From Clostridium sp. CAG:138 (lineage in GTDB: Bacteria > Bacillota > Clostridia > Christensenellales > CAG-138), in the NCBI GenBank assembly GCA_000435055.1, contig FR879680.1:67024-119830 (forward strand): a DNA stretch of 52,807 bases, given 5' to 3'. Position 1 is the first letter of the stretch, and each line of letters opens with the position of its first letter. The translations under genes and the position numbers were made by a program. Shown here piece after piece: positions 18,415 through 28,171 of the stretch. The notes beneath the pieces are model-generated. The model did no database searches and was not told the DNA's origin. It saw nothing but the letters and a program-made list of their open reading frames with translations.

Positions 18415-19491
18415 ATGAAAAAACGCGGGGAAGGCAAAACCGCAAAAAAACATGCACTTCGCATAGTAATTATTATCCTGCTTGTGGTTGTTTTTTTGAG
18501 CATACCTTTGGTGATTGTTTGCTGCAAACTCGGGCAGATGAACAAAAATGCGGTTTCAACCGTCAAAAAGCCTGAAATATCACCGGGTGAGACGGCAACT
18601 CCCCCCGCGTTGATCAAGGCTGATGCTGATAAAGTTGACACAACAAAGGATTTTGATCCTGCACTGATTGACGATATCAGAATGGATGACGATTCGATTT
18701 TTAATGAGAGCAGAATCGACAAGGATGTTGTAAATATAATGCTTTTCGGAAGCGATGTACGCGAGGGTGAACGGCACGGAAGGTCGGACACGATGATGAT
18801 CCTTTCGTACAATCGAAAGCTGCGGACGGCAAAACTTGTTTCTCTTTTGCGCGACACATGGATTTATATTCCTAATCGTGATACGTGGAATCGAATAAAC
18901 ACCGCATATTTCTTTGGCGGTGTCGGGCTTGCAATAAATACCGTCAACAGCAATTTCGGGATGGACATTCAATATTATGTGAAGGTTGATTTTGAATCTC
19001 TGAAAGAAATTGTTGACACCGTCGGCGGAATAGATGTGTATCTTACGGAACGTGAAGTTGAATACATAAATAACAGCGCAGAAAATGATGTCCTGCCCGT
19101 AAAAGAAGGTTGGCAGCATTTGAACGGTCGGCAAACGCTGACGCATTCGCGCAACAGGTCCATCGGCGGTGACGGCGATTGGTCAAGAACGCGGAGACAG
19201 CGAGACGTTATGTATGCGTTTTTTAAAAAAGCAAAGACCGAAAAATCAATTGCTTCGCTTACTGCATTGGTAAACAATCTGACAAAATATGTTGAGACGA
19301 ACATGAGTCCGATGCAGATGATCGATCTTGCAATTGATGTTGTGTTTGGCGGCGATTTAACGCTTGAAAACCGTGCACTCCCCTTTGAAGGAACATGGGA
19401 CTATGCATGGGAAGGAAAAATGGCTGTTATTCATATAAATATTGCTGATAATAAAAGACTTCTGCACGAATATCTCTATGGAGTACAGTGA
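18415..19491 (+). CDS. LytR-CpsA-Psr (LCP) family wall-polymer ligase
   Basis: LCP enzymes transfer lipid-linked glycopolymers to peptidoglycan outside the membrane. A lysine-rich cytoplasmic start is followed by one membrane segment (about residues 18-40), a 60-residue linker and the LCP domain. Its landmarks are IMLFGSDVREGERHGRSDTM, ILSYNRKLRTAKLVSLLRDT (the conserved RD), and late arginines in THSRNRSIGGDGDWSRTRRQ. It has 358 residues and sits 3 bp after galE, using the end of galE as ribosome binding site. Confidence 0.93.
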   Translation: MKKRGEGKTAKKHALRIVIIILLVVVFLSIPLVIVCCKLGQMNKNAVSTVKKPEISPGETATPPALIKADADKVDTTKDFDPALIDDIRMDDDSIFNESRIDKDVVNIMLFGSDVREGERHGRSDTMMILSYNRKLRTAKLVSLLRDTWIYIPNRDTWNRINTAYFFGGVGLAINTVNSNFGMDIQYYVKVDFESLKEIVDTVGGIDVYLTEREVEYINNSAENDVLPVKEGWQHLNGRQTLTHSRNRSIGGDGDWSRTRRQRDVMYAFFKKAKTEKSIASLTALVNNLTKYVETNMSPMQMIDLAIDVVFGGDLTLENRALPFEGTWDYAWEGKMAVIHINIADNKRLLHEYLYGVQ

Positions 19492-19552
19492 CTTTTACTT
19501 CTTATGAGTGTTTGCGCGGGTTGAAGCATCAAAACATTGGTGAGGAAAGAAA

Positions 19553-20542
19553 ATGGGCAGATTGTTTGATGAATGGAAGCAAAAAAACGCTGAAACGGGC
19601 GAAAAATCGGTGAATGATAAGGCTTGCGCTGAACTCGTTCATAAGCGTGCACTGCTGATTTTTAATCCCGTTGCGGGAGAAGGCAGATCGTTAAGACTGC
19701 TTCCGCAAGTTGTAAAACACATGACGGATAACGGCTATGCCTGCACAACACTTACAACAATCAACAGCGGATCTGCAACCGAATACGTAAAAAAATACGG
19801 TGCGGAAAATGAAATTGTTGTTTGTTCCGGCGGCGACGGAACAGCGAACGAGGTCATCAGCGGCATTATGCAGCTTCCAAAGGAGAAACGCCCGCGCATG
19901 GGCTATGTGCCTTCCGGCAGCACGAACGACTTTGCGAACACGCTCTGCATTCCAAAGAACAGCGATGAAGCTGTAAAAAATATTACTGATGGAATTTGTA
20001 CTACAATTGATGTAGGAAATTTTAACGGCAGATTCTATGCTTATGTTGCAGCTTTCGGCGCATTTACCGATGTTGCCTACTCGACTTCGCAAAACGCAAA
20101 AAACATGTTCGGTTTTCTTGCTTATCTTGCGAAAGGGTTTGATACACTCAAAAAAATCCGTCCGATAAAGGCTGTTTTTGAAATTAACGGAGAAACGATT
20201 GAGGATGACTTTATCCTTTGCACGGTCAGCAACTCGCGAATAATTGCGGGAATTGTAAAGCTGAAGCCTGAAATGGTCGAAATGAACGACGGAATGTTCG
20301 AAATAATTTTGATTAGGTATCCGCAAAATGCACTTGAACTCACAAAAATTGTAAATGCAATCACAAGCGGCGAAATGAGCTGCGAATACATCAGAATGTT
20401 TCGTGCATCCGAATTGCATGTGCGCTTCCCGGACGAAAGCGTAAGCTGGACGCTCGACGGTGAACAGGAAAAAAACATTACTGAAGCACATATAACAAAT
20501 ATTCATTCAGGAATAGATATTATGTGTGGCAGGACTGAATAA
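19553..20542 (+). CDS. Diacylglycerol/lipid kinase family protein, second paralogue
   Basis: 329 residues. After a 25-residue charged start the DAGK catalytic domain begins ALLIFNPVAGEGRS and continues VVCSGGDGTANEVISG and YVPSGSTNDFANTL. The glycine-rich phosphate site is intact, with GSTND replacing the GTGND of the copy at 10318. The C-terminal beta domain ends with WTLDGEQEKNI. It differs enough from the first copy to suggest a different lipid substrate, perhaps undecaprenol or diacylglycerol. The ribosome binding site is GAGGAAAG. It follows the LCP gene by 61 bp. Confidence 0.87.
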   Translation: MGRLFDEWKQKNAETGEKSVNDKACAELVHKRALLIFNPVAGEGRSLRLLPQVVKHMTDNGYACTTLTTINSGSATEYVKKYGAENEIVVCSGGDGTANEVISGIMQLPKEKRPRMGYVPSGSTNDFANTLCIPKNSDEAVKNITDGICTTIDVGNFNGRFYAYVAAFGAFTDVAYSTSQNAKNMFGFLAYLAKGFDTLKKIRPIKAVFEINGETIEDDFILCTVSNSRIIAGIVKLKPEMVEMNDGMFEIILIRYPQNALELTKIVNAITSGEMSCEYIRMFRASELHVRFPDESVSWTLDGEQEKNITEAHITNIHSGIDIMCGRTE

Positions 20543-20609
20543 ATTTCCTATGCTGAGTTTTCGGCCGACATTGCCGAAACAACAATACATATATAATTCG
20601 TGATAAAGC

Positions 20610-20638
20610 TTGAATATATTGAACACCGGTGTTAAAAT
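20610..20638 (+). promoter_or_regulatory. Promoter of the MATE gene with an internal palindromic operator
   Basis: TTGAAT (20610-20615), a 17-bp spacer and TAAAAT (20633-20638). The perfect 12-bp palindrome AACACCGGTGTT (20622-20633) fills the spacer and touches the -10, the position expected for a repressor or MerR-like operator. Confidence 0.55.
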
Positions 20639-20673
20639 CGTTTGGTTATTACTGATTAAGAAAGCGTAACCGA

Positions 20674-22056
20674 ATGGAAGAGAATCAAAAGAGCAAAAAC
20701 AAAATGGGCGTTATGCCTGTCGGAAAACTGCTTGCCAACATGGCAATTCCGATGGTCATTTCCATGCTTGTGCAGGCAATGTACAATGTTGTGGACAGCT
20801 ATTTTGTTGCAAAAATCAGCACCGACGCACTGACGGCAATTTCGCTTGCCTATCCGATACAGATGTTGATGATCGCTGTTGCGATCGGAACATCCGTCGG
20901 CATGAACTCATATATGTCGCGCAAACTCGGCGAGGGAAACACTGAGGCTGCAAGCAAAGGCGCAAGCAACGGCTTGTGCCTGCTTTTGCTGTCTGCAATT
21001 GTATTTACAATATTTGGGTTCGTAATCACTCCGTTTTTCAGGCTTTTCACCGACGATCCGCAGCTCATAGAAATGGGCGTTGATTATCTTGAAATCTGCA
21101 TGGTTTTCGGATTGGGTGTGTTTATACAAATCGGCTGTGAAAGAATATTGCAGTCAATGGGCAAAACCGGGCTTTCAATGGTGACTCAACTTGTCGGCGC
21201 GGTTGTTAATATCATTCTTGACCCCCTTATGATTTTCGGAATCGGCCCCTTCCCGGAAATGGGAGTGGCAGGCGCGGCATATGCTACGGTAATCGGACAA
21301 TGGGTCGGAATGCTGATGGCATTGGCACTTGTGTTTTTTAAGGAACATGAGGTAAAAATAAGTTTCAAAAATTTCCGTCTCTGCGGTGAAACGGTGCGAG
21401 AAATATACCGAGTCGGCATTCCGAGCATTGTCATGCAGTCGATAGGTTCGATAATGAATGTCGGCATGAACGCGATTTTTTCAAGGATTCTAATGAGCAA
21501 CGCCGGTGTTGCAACATTTGGAGTTTATTTCAAAGTTCAATCAATAGTTTTCATGCCGTTGTTTGGAGTTACGAACGCCAGTATGTCCATTTTTGCTTAT
21601 AACTACGGAGCAAGAAACAGACTGAGGTTTAAAAAAGCATGGAAGATGACACTTTGCGTAACTGCGATTATTATGAGCATCGGCACGCTGCTCTTCCAAC
21701 TGTTCCCACAGCAGATCGTTTCCCTCTTCGACTCCGAGGGGAATATTACCGCTGAAGGAATTGCGGCATTCCGAATTATTTCTTTGCATTTTCCTATCGC
21801 GGCGGCATCAATTACAATATCTGTAACTTTTCAGGCGATCGGACACGGAATCAAGAGCATGTTTATGTCCATACTGCGTCAGCTCGGGGTGCTGCTCCCT
21901 GCCGCCCTTGTGCTTGCTCTCGTGTTTAAATCGGTTGAATCTGTTTGGTGGTGCTTTGTAATTGCAGAGTTTTCCGCCGTAACTTTCGGAATAATTTCCT
22001 TAACGAAAATTTGGAGGCACGAAATTGAACCGATGCCTGACGGCGCAGCGGTCTGA
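20674..22056 (+). CDS. MATE family multidrug/cation antiporter
   Basis: 460 residues with about 12 hydrophobic helices. The N-terminus GKLLANMAIPMVISMLVQAMYNVVDSYFV is the typical first MATE helix region, with the family N-x-x-D in YNVVDSYFV. A related motif appears in the second half (SIMNVGMNAIF), reflecting the two-fold repeat. It exports cationic compounds using Na+ or H+ gradients. The start has only a weak AAGAAAG-like ribosome binding site. A promoter with a 12-bp palindrome lies about 40 bp upstream, suggesting regulated expression. Confidence 0.92.
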   Translation: MEENQKSKNKMGVMPVGKLLANMAIPMVISMLVQAMYNVVDSYFVAKISTDALTAISLAYPIQMLMIAVAIGTSVGMNSYMSRKLGEGNTEAASKGASNGLCLLLLSAIVFTIFGFVITPFFRLFTDDPQLIEMGVDYLEICMVFGLGVFIQIGCERILQSMGKTGLSMVTQLVGAVVNIILDPLMIFGIGPFPEMGVAGAAYATVIGQWVGMLMALALVFFKEHEVKISFKNFRLCGETVREIYRVGIPSIVMQSIGSIMNVGMNAIFSRILMSNAGVATFGVYFKVQSIVFMPLFGVTNASMSIFAYNYGARNRLRFKKAWKMTLCVTAIIMSIGTLLFQLFPQQIVSLFDSEGNITAEGIAAFRIISLHFPIAAASITISVTFQAIGHGIKSMFMSILRQLGVLLPAALVLALVFKSVESVWWCFVIAEFSAVTFGIISLTKIWRHEIEPMPDGAAV

Positions 22057-22088
22057 GAATACTGCACAATTAATCAGCCGGTAAAAAA

Positions 22089-22118
22089 TAAGCGGGATGC
22101 ATTGATTCATCCCGCTTA
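22089..22118. terminator. Hairpin after the MATE gene
   Basis: An 11-bp perfect stem, TAAGCGGGATG with CATCCCGCTTA. On the plus strand no U-run follows; on the minus strand it is followed by TATTTTTTAC, so intrinsic termination would work better on that strand. It is most likely the end of the MATE transcript unit. Confidence 0.5.
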
Positions 22119-22149
22119 TAAATATATTAAAAATGAACTGTAAGGGTGA

Positions 22150-22178
22150 TTCAAAAAAACATCCGAATGTTGTATAAT
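22150..22178 (+). promoter_or_regulatory. Promoter of the secreted two-repeat protein gene
   Basis: TTCAAA (22150-22155), a 17-bp spacer and a perfect TATAAT (22173-22178), 45 bp before the start codon. Confidence 0.55.
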
Positions 22179-22222
22179 ATTCGATAAGGAAATCATTGTT
22201 TATAATGCGGGGGTAATATTCA

Positions 22223-23230
22223 ATGTGTGCCTGTAAAAAAATACGAATACTGCTGAATGCGGTTCTGATAATTGCGCTTGTTATGCCGTTTAGAACGCAG
22301 CATGAGCCAGCTGTTGTGTTCAGGGACTTGAATTATCAATTTGAAATTGAAGAAAATGCGTTGGATGTTTATACTTTGCGGAACTGTTTCAGAAATGCAT
22401 CTCTGATTGTCGAAGCGGAATGTGTCGGCGAAGCAACATACGGCGGCAATGCGATTTCTTTATTTCGAGTACTTGATGTTTTCGCAGGCGATACGGAAAG
22501 CTCTGAAACAATTAATGTTTCAACAGAATATAATGTCGGTGAACGCTGCATTCTCTTTCTTGCTGATGAAAACAAAGGCGAATTTGGTTACAGAAAAATA
22601 TACGTTCCGGTCGAAAACGGAGTAATGCAAAGCAGCGGATCGACAGTTCGCATGAGCGACGGCAGAAATGTTCAAATCAGCTCAATTAAACGCGAAATTG
22701 CGGCAATGAAATCCGAATTATTTATTCCAAGTGAATATATGTTCTATTCCAATATGAACGAACTGCTCGTCGGCTGCAATGAATACTTTATCGGAAGGGT
22801 TGACAGCGTAACCCCATATACGCCGACTTTGTGCAGATCGGGCGAACGCGGCGAAATGATAAGGAGTGAACGCAATTCACTGCGCATCGGCGTGACGGTT
22901 TTAAATTCCTTGGGTGGGGGGCTGCGAAGCGGTGAAAAAATAACGATAACTCAAGTGGATAATATGCATCGCAACGTAATTAATGCTTCAACCTTAAAAG
23001 CAGTCGGAGGCGGCGATGACGCATGGGAACTGCCTGTGAACGGTGATGTATGCCTGTTTTTTGTGATAAAAAGCCCGGATGATAAAGTTAATTTCTTTTT
23101 CCCGGTTAACCCGTATCAGGGGTATGTGAAAATCAGAAGTGACGGCAGACTGAATTCGTGTTCGAACCTGAATCCCGCAATTACGGATAATTTCACATTG
23201 TTGATGTTTACGAGCAGCTTTTATAAATGA
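22223..23230 (+). CDS. Secreted protein with two similar beta-rich repeats, function unknown
   Basis: 335 residues. A basic start followed by ILLNAVLIIALVMPF makes a signal peptide or anchor. I see two repeated blocks. Residues about 55-130 read like SLIVEAECVGEATYGG, then a strand, GERCILFLAD and YVPVENG. Residues about 185-300 read YFIGRVDSVTPYTP, then GEKITITQVD, GDVCLFFVI and FPVNPYQGYVKI. Both follow the order 'variable strand, G-E-K/R, C-L-F-hydrophobic, V/P loop', as in small secreted OB- or beta-barrel repeats. No catalytic residues are obvious. The ribosome binding site is GGGGGT. I do not recognise the family. Confidence 0.7.
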   Translation: MCACKKIRILLNAVLIIALVMPFRTQHEPAVVFRDLNYQFEIEENALDVYTLRNCFRNASLIVEAECVGEATYGGNAISLFRVLDVFAGDTESSETINVSTEYNVGERCILFLADENKGEFGYRKIYVPVENGVMQSSGSTVRMSDGRNVQISSIKREIAAMKSELFIPSEYMFYSNMNELLVGCNEYFIGRVDSVTPYTPTLCRSGERGEMIRSERNSLRIGVTVLNSLGGGLRSGEKITITQVDNMHRNVINASTLKAVGGGDDAWELPVNGDVCLFFVIKSPDDKVNFFFPVNPYQGYVKIRSDGRLNSCSNLNPAITDNFTLLMFTSSFYK

Positions 23231-23330
23231 ATCAGCTGCAACCGGTATTTCATTATGTTTAAATATCGGTTGCTTGACGCTTGTTTTCTTATGATAAGAT
23301 TTAAATACACAAAAAAGTCCGGAGGTTGAA

Positions 23331-24476
23331 TTGGAAAACTACGATGTTGCTGTTGTACGCTGCAAGACTTATGACGTCGAAGCAGTCAAACCTGCGCTTG
23401 AAGAGGCCTTAAATGCGGTAAACGGCTTGGATTTTGTCAAGCCCGGAATGAAAATAATTATTAAACCCAACCTTGTTTCGTTCAAAAAGCCCGATGCAGC
23501 CGCAACAACCCACCCTGCCCTGCTTGAGGCACTTGTTGAAATGCTTTTGGCACGCGGTGCAGATGTTACGATAGGCGACAGCCCCGGCGGTCCGCACTCG
23601 CTCCCCTTGCTGAATCGCGTCTACGCAGCAACGGGCATGGATCGGCTTGAAAAGCTCGGTGCAAAGCTGAATCGCAATATGAATGAAAAAACTGTTGACT
23701 TTCCTGAAGGAAAAGTACTAAAAAATTTCACATACACAGAGTATTTGGATGAGGCTGATGCAATTATTGATTTCTGTAAATTGAAATCGCACGGAATGCT
23801 TGGCATGAGTGCGGCGGTTAAAAATCTGTTTGGGACGATTCCGGGTCTTAAAAAGCCGGAAGTTCATTATAAATTTCAAAACGATGCTGAATTTGCCGAT
23901 ATGCTTGTTGATCTTAATGAGTATTTCAAACCGAGACTTGCAATTTGTGATGCCGTTGTCGGAATGGAGGGCAACGGGCCGACTGCCGGCACGCCGCGCC
24001 AAATCGGTGCAATAATTGCGTCGAAAAGCACGTATTATGCCGACGTTGTCGGTGCAGAGCTGATCGGGATGAACATTGACGGTCTGCCAACGCTTCAAGC
24101 GGCGTATGAACGAGGTTTTGCGCCTGCATCCAGTAAAAATTTGAGGGTATACGGTGATATTCGCGCGTTAACCGTTGATGACTTTAAAGCCCCGCCGGTG
24201 CGTGGATTGAGCTTTATGCGCAAAGGCAATGTGCTTCATTTTATCAGTAAAGCGGCGCTTGAACATAAGCCCACACTAAAAAAACGTCTTTGTGTCGGAT
24301 GCGGTGAATGCGCAAGGATGTGTCCCGCAAAAGCAATAGAAATGAAAAACAAAAAACCACATATAAATCGCGAAAAATGTATCCGTTGTTTTTGCTGCCA
24401 GGAGTTTTGTCCGCGTGCCGCTATGGTTGCGCACAGACCCCTTGCCGCAAAGGTTCTGAACAAGCTGAAACTGTAA
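23331..24476 (+). CDS. DUF362 protein with C-terminal 2[4Fe-4S] ferredoxin domain
   Basis: 381 residues from TTG 23331 with GGAGGTTG upstream. The DUF362 domain runs from about 1 to 300 and includes IIIKPNLVSFKKPDAAATTHP, TIGDSPGG and KLKSHGMLGMSAAVKNLFG. The C-terminus has two ferredoxin clusters: CVGCGECARMCP and CIRCFCCQEFCP. DUF362 proteins of this layout are presumed iron-sulfur or electron-transfer proteins, but their reaction is not established. A second DUF362 protein without the ferredoxin domain is at 39164. It precedes addA by 63 bp. Confidence 0.88.
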   Translation: MENYDVAVVRCKTYDVEAVKPALEEALNAVNGLDFVKPGMKIIIKPNLVSFKKPDAAATTHPALLEALVEMLLARGADVTIGDSPGGPHSLPLLNRVYAATGMDRLEKLGAKLNRNMNEKTVDFPEGKVLKNFTYTEYLDEADAIIDFCKLKSHGMLGMSAAVKNLFGTIPGLKKPEVHYKFQNDAEFADMLVDLNEYFKPRLAICDAVVGMEGNGPTAGTPRQIGAIIASKSTYYADVVGAELIGMNIDGLPTLQAAYERGFAPASSKNLRVYGDIRALTVDDFKAPPVRGLSFMRKGNVLHFISKAALEHKPTLKKRLCVGCGECARMCPAKAIEMKNKKPHINREKCIRCFCCQEFCPRAAMVAHRPLAAKVLNKLKL

Positions 24477-24539
24477 TTCAAGCGACCGGGTTTTTGATAG
24501 TGAGACGTATAATATGTTTATGAAAGAACGGAGAAAATA

Positions 24540-27500
24540 ATGTGGACTGCTGAGCAGCTTCGTGCAATTAACGAGGATGGAAACCTGCTTGTTTCGGCTG
24601 CCGCGGGTGCAGGTAAAACCGCAGTAATGACCGAACGCATTGCTCGAATTATTGCTTCCGGGACTGATGTTTCGGAAATACTTGTTGTAACGTTTACGAA
24701 CCCCGCCGCTGCCGAAATGAAACAGCGCATTGAGCGGCGGTTGTCGGAGCTTGCGGAGTCAACCGATGATACAAAGCTGAAAATGCATTTGCACGATTCG
24801 GCAATAAATATTTCTACTGCAAATATTTCAACCATTCACAGTTTTTGCGGAAATGTTCTGAGACGTAATTGTCATATAGTCGGTCTTGATCCGGCGTTCA
24901 GAACCGCAGATGCCGCAGAGGCTGCATTGCTGCGCCTTAAAGCATTGGATGATGTATTGGAAGAGGCATATTCGGATGCGGAAAAAACTTCGGATTCGGA
25001 TTTTCGCTTGCTTTGCGACGCCCTTATTCGCGATGATGCGCTTTGCACTCTTATTGAGGATACCTATGATTTTATTATGGCACGCCCTAATCCGTTCGGT
25101 TGGCTGCATGAGGCGGTTGAGGCATACGGAAGCAGCTTTGAAACGTTTTCCGAGAAGGCGGCGGAGAGTCTGATTGCTTCCGCAAAAAGGAACATCTCGA
25201 CGTTTTATGATATGGCGAATGAGCTTTATCATTGTTTTGTAAACGAAAATAACCCAGAATTTGAAGTGTATACGAAACTGCTTCAAACGGATATGGGATT
25301 TTATGACGAGCTGATGCAGCTGAAAACTTATTCCGATTGGCACTGTAAAATTGCGGCTTGTGCTTTTGCAAAAATTCCGTCACGAAAGGGCGGTGCGCCT
25401 GCGGAGCTTAAGGAATATCGCGAAAAAGTCAAAAGTCAATTCAAAAAAATAAGCGAGGCTTTTTGCTACTCATATGACGTTGAACGTGAAAATGCAGCGC
25501 GGATTTATCCTTGCCTGAAAAGTCTTGAAGCGATCGTTCGACGGTTTGCGGAGCATTATTCCGAATTAAAGCGTGAAAATGCGCTTATAGATTTCAATGA
25601 TATGGAACAGCTTGCATATACCGTGCTTAAAAACGATGAAATTGCCGCTGAATATAAGGAAAAGTTCAAATACATTTTTGTTGACGAATATCAGGATACC
25701 AACAGCATCCAGGACGCAATAATTGCTGCTGTTTCAAACGGTCATAATCTGTTTATGGTCGGAGACGTCAAGCAGAGCATATATCGCTTTCGCCAGGCCG
25801 AACCGGAAAATTTTTTGGCGAAATATCAAAGCTATGACGGAACGGCTGGAAAAAGAATTGATTTGAACGCAAATTTCAGAAGCATGACGTCAGTTTTGAA
25901 TGCAGCGAACAGTCTGTTTTCAAAAATCATGCTCGGCGATGTCGGTGAAATTGATTATTCCGACAATGCCGAATTGCGAATGGGCGCGGAAACTGCAAAC
26001 GGCAGCGCGGAAATATGCTTAATTGACATTTCAGATGAGAAAGGCGAAAACGAAAATGAGGCCGAATCGGAAAATAACTCCGCAAAGGAAAACGATGAGC
26101 CGGAAGCCATAGAGGCAGAGGCACGCTGTGTTGCTGATAAAATACGCTGGGTGATTGAAAACGTTGAGGTTTTTGATAAGGAAATCAATCGAGTGCGAAA
26201 GCCGATGTTCTCTGATTTTGCGGTCTTGATGCGGCGAACGAAGGGTGTTGCTCTGCAATTTGTAAACGCAATGACGGAACAGGGCATTCCATGCGCGGCC
26301 GAGCTCGGAGATGGGTATTTTGACGCAATTGAGGTACAGATATTCTTAAATTTACTAAGAATTATAGACAATCGAAGGCAGGATATTCCGCTTTTAAGCG
26401 TTATGCGCTCCCCAATCGGCGGGTTCAATGAGGATGAGTATATACATATTCGAACCGATTTCGACGGTGAAGAGTTCATTGACAGACTCACGGAGGCCGC
26501 TCAAAGCTTTCAAAACGGCTCGAATAATGCGGAATACTGCCGCAAGGCAAATTATTTCCTGGGAAATGTTGACAGATGGCATGAAATGAGCCGCTTTTTA
26601 AGCGTTGATGAATTGATAGGCACTCTTCTGGATGAGACATTTTATTATGTTTACGTCGGTGCGCTGCGCGGCGGTGCGGTTCGGCAGGCGAATCTTGATT
26701 TATTGCTTGAAAAGGCACAGGCTTTCGTTGCAAACGGCAAAAGCGGACTCCACGGATTTGTAACGCTGATGGACAGTCTGAGGGATAATGTCAGCATGGG
26801 TGCGGCTCAGCCTTCCGCAATTGACGCGGTTCGCGTAATGAGCATACATAAGAGCAAAGGTTTGGAGTTTCCGATTGTTTTCGTTTGCGGAACAACGTCG
26901 GAATTCAGCAAAAAAAGCCACAAAGCCGATGCTGTTTTTGACAGAGAACTTGGAATCGGTTTCCGTATGCGCGGCAAAAACCCTCTCACTCCCCTGCTGC
27001 GCCGCGCAATTATGATGCGTGAGGATGACAGATTGGTTTCTGAGGAAATGCGGAATCTGTATGTTGCAATGACGCGCCCGAGAGAGAGACTTTATATCAT
27101 CGGCTCAAGCAAAAAAATGGCGGATTTATTGAAGAAATTTGCTGCGCCGTTGTCAAAATCCCGCATAATGAATTCCAAATGCTATCTCGATTGGATGCTC
27201 GGAGCATATTTTCCGCTTGGTATCAACCTTGATAATGCGGGTTCGGCGGGTGTAAAATGCGCAATCGGAGCGGATAAGCTTTTATTGCGATGCATAAAAA
27301 AAACACCGAATTCAACTGATGAAACCCGAATGAGCAAGGCGGAATATATCAGATGGAGTGAAGAAGCCCGCAGCACCGATTGCAGTGCCGTGAGCCGCAG
27401 GCTTGAGTATCGGTATCCGTTTGAAGACGATACCAAGCAAAAAAGCAAGCGCAGCGTCACGGAAATAATTAAAGGCGAAAAACGTTCGATTGATTATGAT

Positions 27501-28058
27501 TTTTCGCCGTCTGTCCCGATTTTTTTGCAGCCTGAACACGTGCTGACCGGAGCAGAGAGAGGAACTGCAACGCATATATTCCTTCAAATTTTCCCGCTCG
27601 GAATACGAACCGAGGCGGAAATAAATATTGTTCTCAAAAGACTCTCGGCGGATGGCGTTTTGTCCGAACAACAAGCGAAATCTGTAAATATGTTTGCAAT
27701 AAAACGTTTTCTGCAAAGCGGGTTGTATGAACGCATGTCTGCCGCCGCAAATGACGCCAATGAACTGATAAAGCGTGAACTTGAGTTTACGTTATTGCTG
27801 GACGTCAACAAAAATAATGTTGTGGTGCAGGGAATAATTGATTGCTGCTTCACCGAAAATAACGAGTGGGTCATTGTAGATTACAAAACAACGAGCACAC
27901 GTGACAAAGATCCGCGGGATGTTGCGAATTCATACCGTATGCAGCTGCAAATTTATGCGGATGCATTGCAAAAACTGTCCGGATTGCCGGTGAAAGAGAC
28001 TTGGGTATATCTGTTGAGTGCGGGCGAGGCGTTCCGCGTGAGTCGGGAACAGGCATAA
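24540..28058 (+). CDS. addA: ATP-dependent helicase/nuclease subunit AddA
   Basis: The SF1A helicase-nuclease partner of AddB. The start WTAEQLRAINEDGNLLVSAA leads into Walker A SAAAGAGKT (residues 19-27). Motif II is FVDEYQDTN (D382, E383), and motif VI is in YVAMTRPRERLYI. The C-terminal RecB-type nuclease shows VIVDYKTTST (D1114, K1116). At 1172 residues it is complete. The acidic insertion around residues 500-525 (ENENEAESENNSAKEND) is low complexity. It follows the DUF362 gene and precedes greA. It is separated from addB by about 18 kb, which is unusual. Confidence 0.96.
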   Translation: MWTAEQLRAINEDGNLLVSAAAGAGKTAVMTERIARIIASGTDVSEILVVTFTNPAAAEMKQRIERRLSELAESTDDTKLKMHLHDSAINISTANISTIHSFCGNVLRRNCHIVGLDPAFRTADAAEAALLRLKALDDVLEEAYSDAEKTSDSDFRLLCDALIRDDALCTLIEDTYDFIMARPNPFGWLHEAVEAYGSSFETFSEKAAESLIASAKRNISTFYDMANELYHCFVNENNPEFEVYTKLLQTDMGFYDELMQLKTYSDWHCKIAACAFAKIPSRKGGAPAELKEYREKVKSQFKKISEAFCYSYDVERENAARIYPCLKSLEAIVRRFAEHYSELKRENALIDFNDMEQLAYTVLKNDEIAAEYKEKFKYIFVDEYQDTNSIQDAIIAAVSNGHNLFMVGDVKQSIYRFRQAEPENFLAKYQSYDGTAGKRIDLNANFRSMTSVLNAANSLFSKIMLGDVGEIDYSDNAELRMGAETANGSAEICLIDISDEKGENENEAESENNSAKENDEPEAIEAEARCVADKIRWVIENVEVFDKEINRVRKPMFSDFAVLMRRTKGVALQFVNAMTEQGIPCAAELGDGYFDAIEVQIFLNLLRIIDNRRQDIPLLSVMRSPIGGFNEDEYIHIRTDFDGEEFIDRLTEAAQSFQNGSNNAEYCRKANYFLGNVDRWHEMSRFLSVDELIGTLLDETFYYVYVGALRGGAVRQANLDLLLEKAQAFVANGKSGLHGFVTLMDSLRDNVSMGAAQPSAIDAVRVMSIHKSKGLEFPIVFVCGTTSEFSKKSHKADAVFDRELGIGFRMRGKNPLTPLLRRAIMMREDDRLVSEEMRNLYVAMTRPRERLYIIGSSKKMADLLKKFAAPLSKSRIMNSKCYLDWMLGAYFPLGINLDNAGSAGVKCAIGADKLLLRCIKKTPNSTDETRMSKAEYIRWSEEARSTDCSAVSRRLEYRYPFEDDTKQKSKRSVTEIIKGEKRSIDYDFSPSVPIFLQPEHVLTGAERGTATHIFLQIFPLGIRTEAEINIVLKRLSADGVLSEQQAKSVNMFAIKRFLQSGLYERMSAAANDANELIKRELEFTLLLDVNKNNVVVQGIIDCCFTENNEWVIVDYKTTSTRDKDPRDVANSYRMQLQIYADALQKLSGLPVKETWVYLLSAGEAFRVSREQA

Positions 28059-28131
28059 AGAAATTGGCGGCTGCGCTGACGCAAACGGTGGATTACACGG
28101 GGATTTTTTATAAAAAAAACATGCCGATTTG

Positions 28132-28160
28132 TTGACAACACGGAAAAAAATCCTTATAAT
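28132..28160 (+). promoter_or_regulatory. Strong consensus promoter for greA-lysS
   Basis: A perfect TTGACA (28132-28137), a 17-bp spacer and a perfect TATAAT (28155-28160), the best sigma-A promoter in the window. Transcription would begin near 28167, giving a leader of about 58 nt that contains a hairpin. Confidence 0.9.
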
Positions 28161-28171
28161 AGAATAAATTG

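Noticed and set aside
19691..20506. 271-residue minus-strand ORF opposite the second lipid kinase
   Set aside because: Cysteine- and phenylalanine-rich antisense translation with no ribosome binding site; the kinase motifs on the plus strand are intact.
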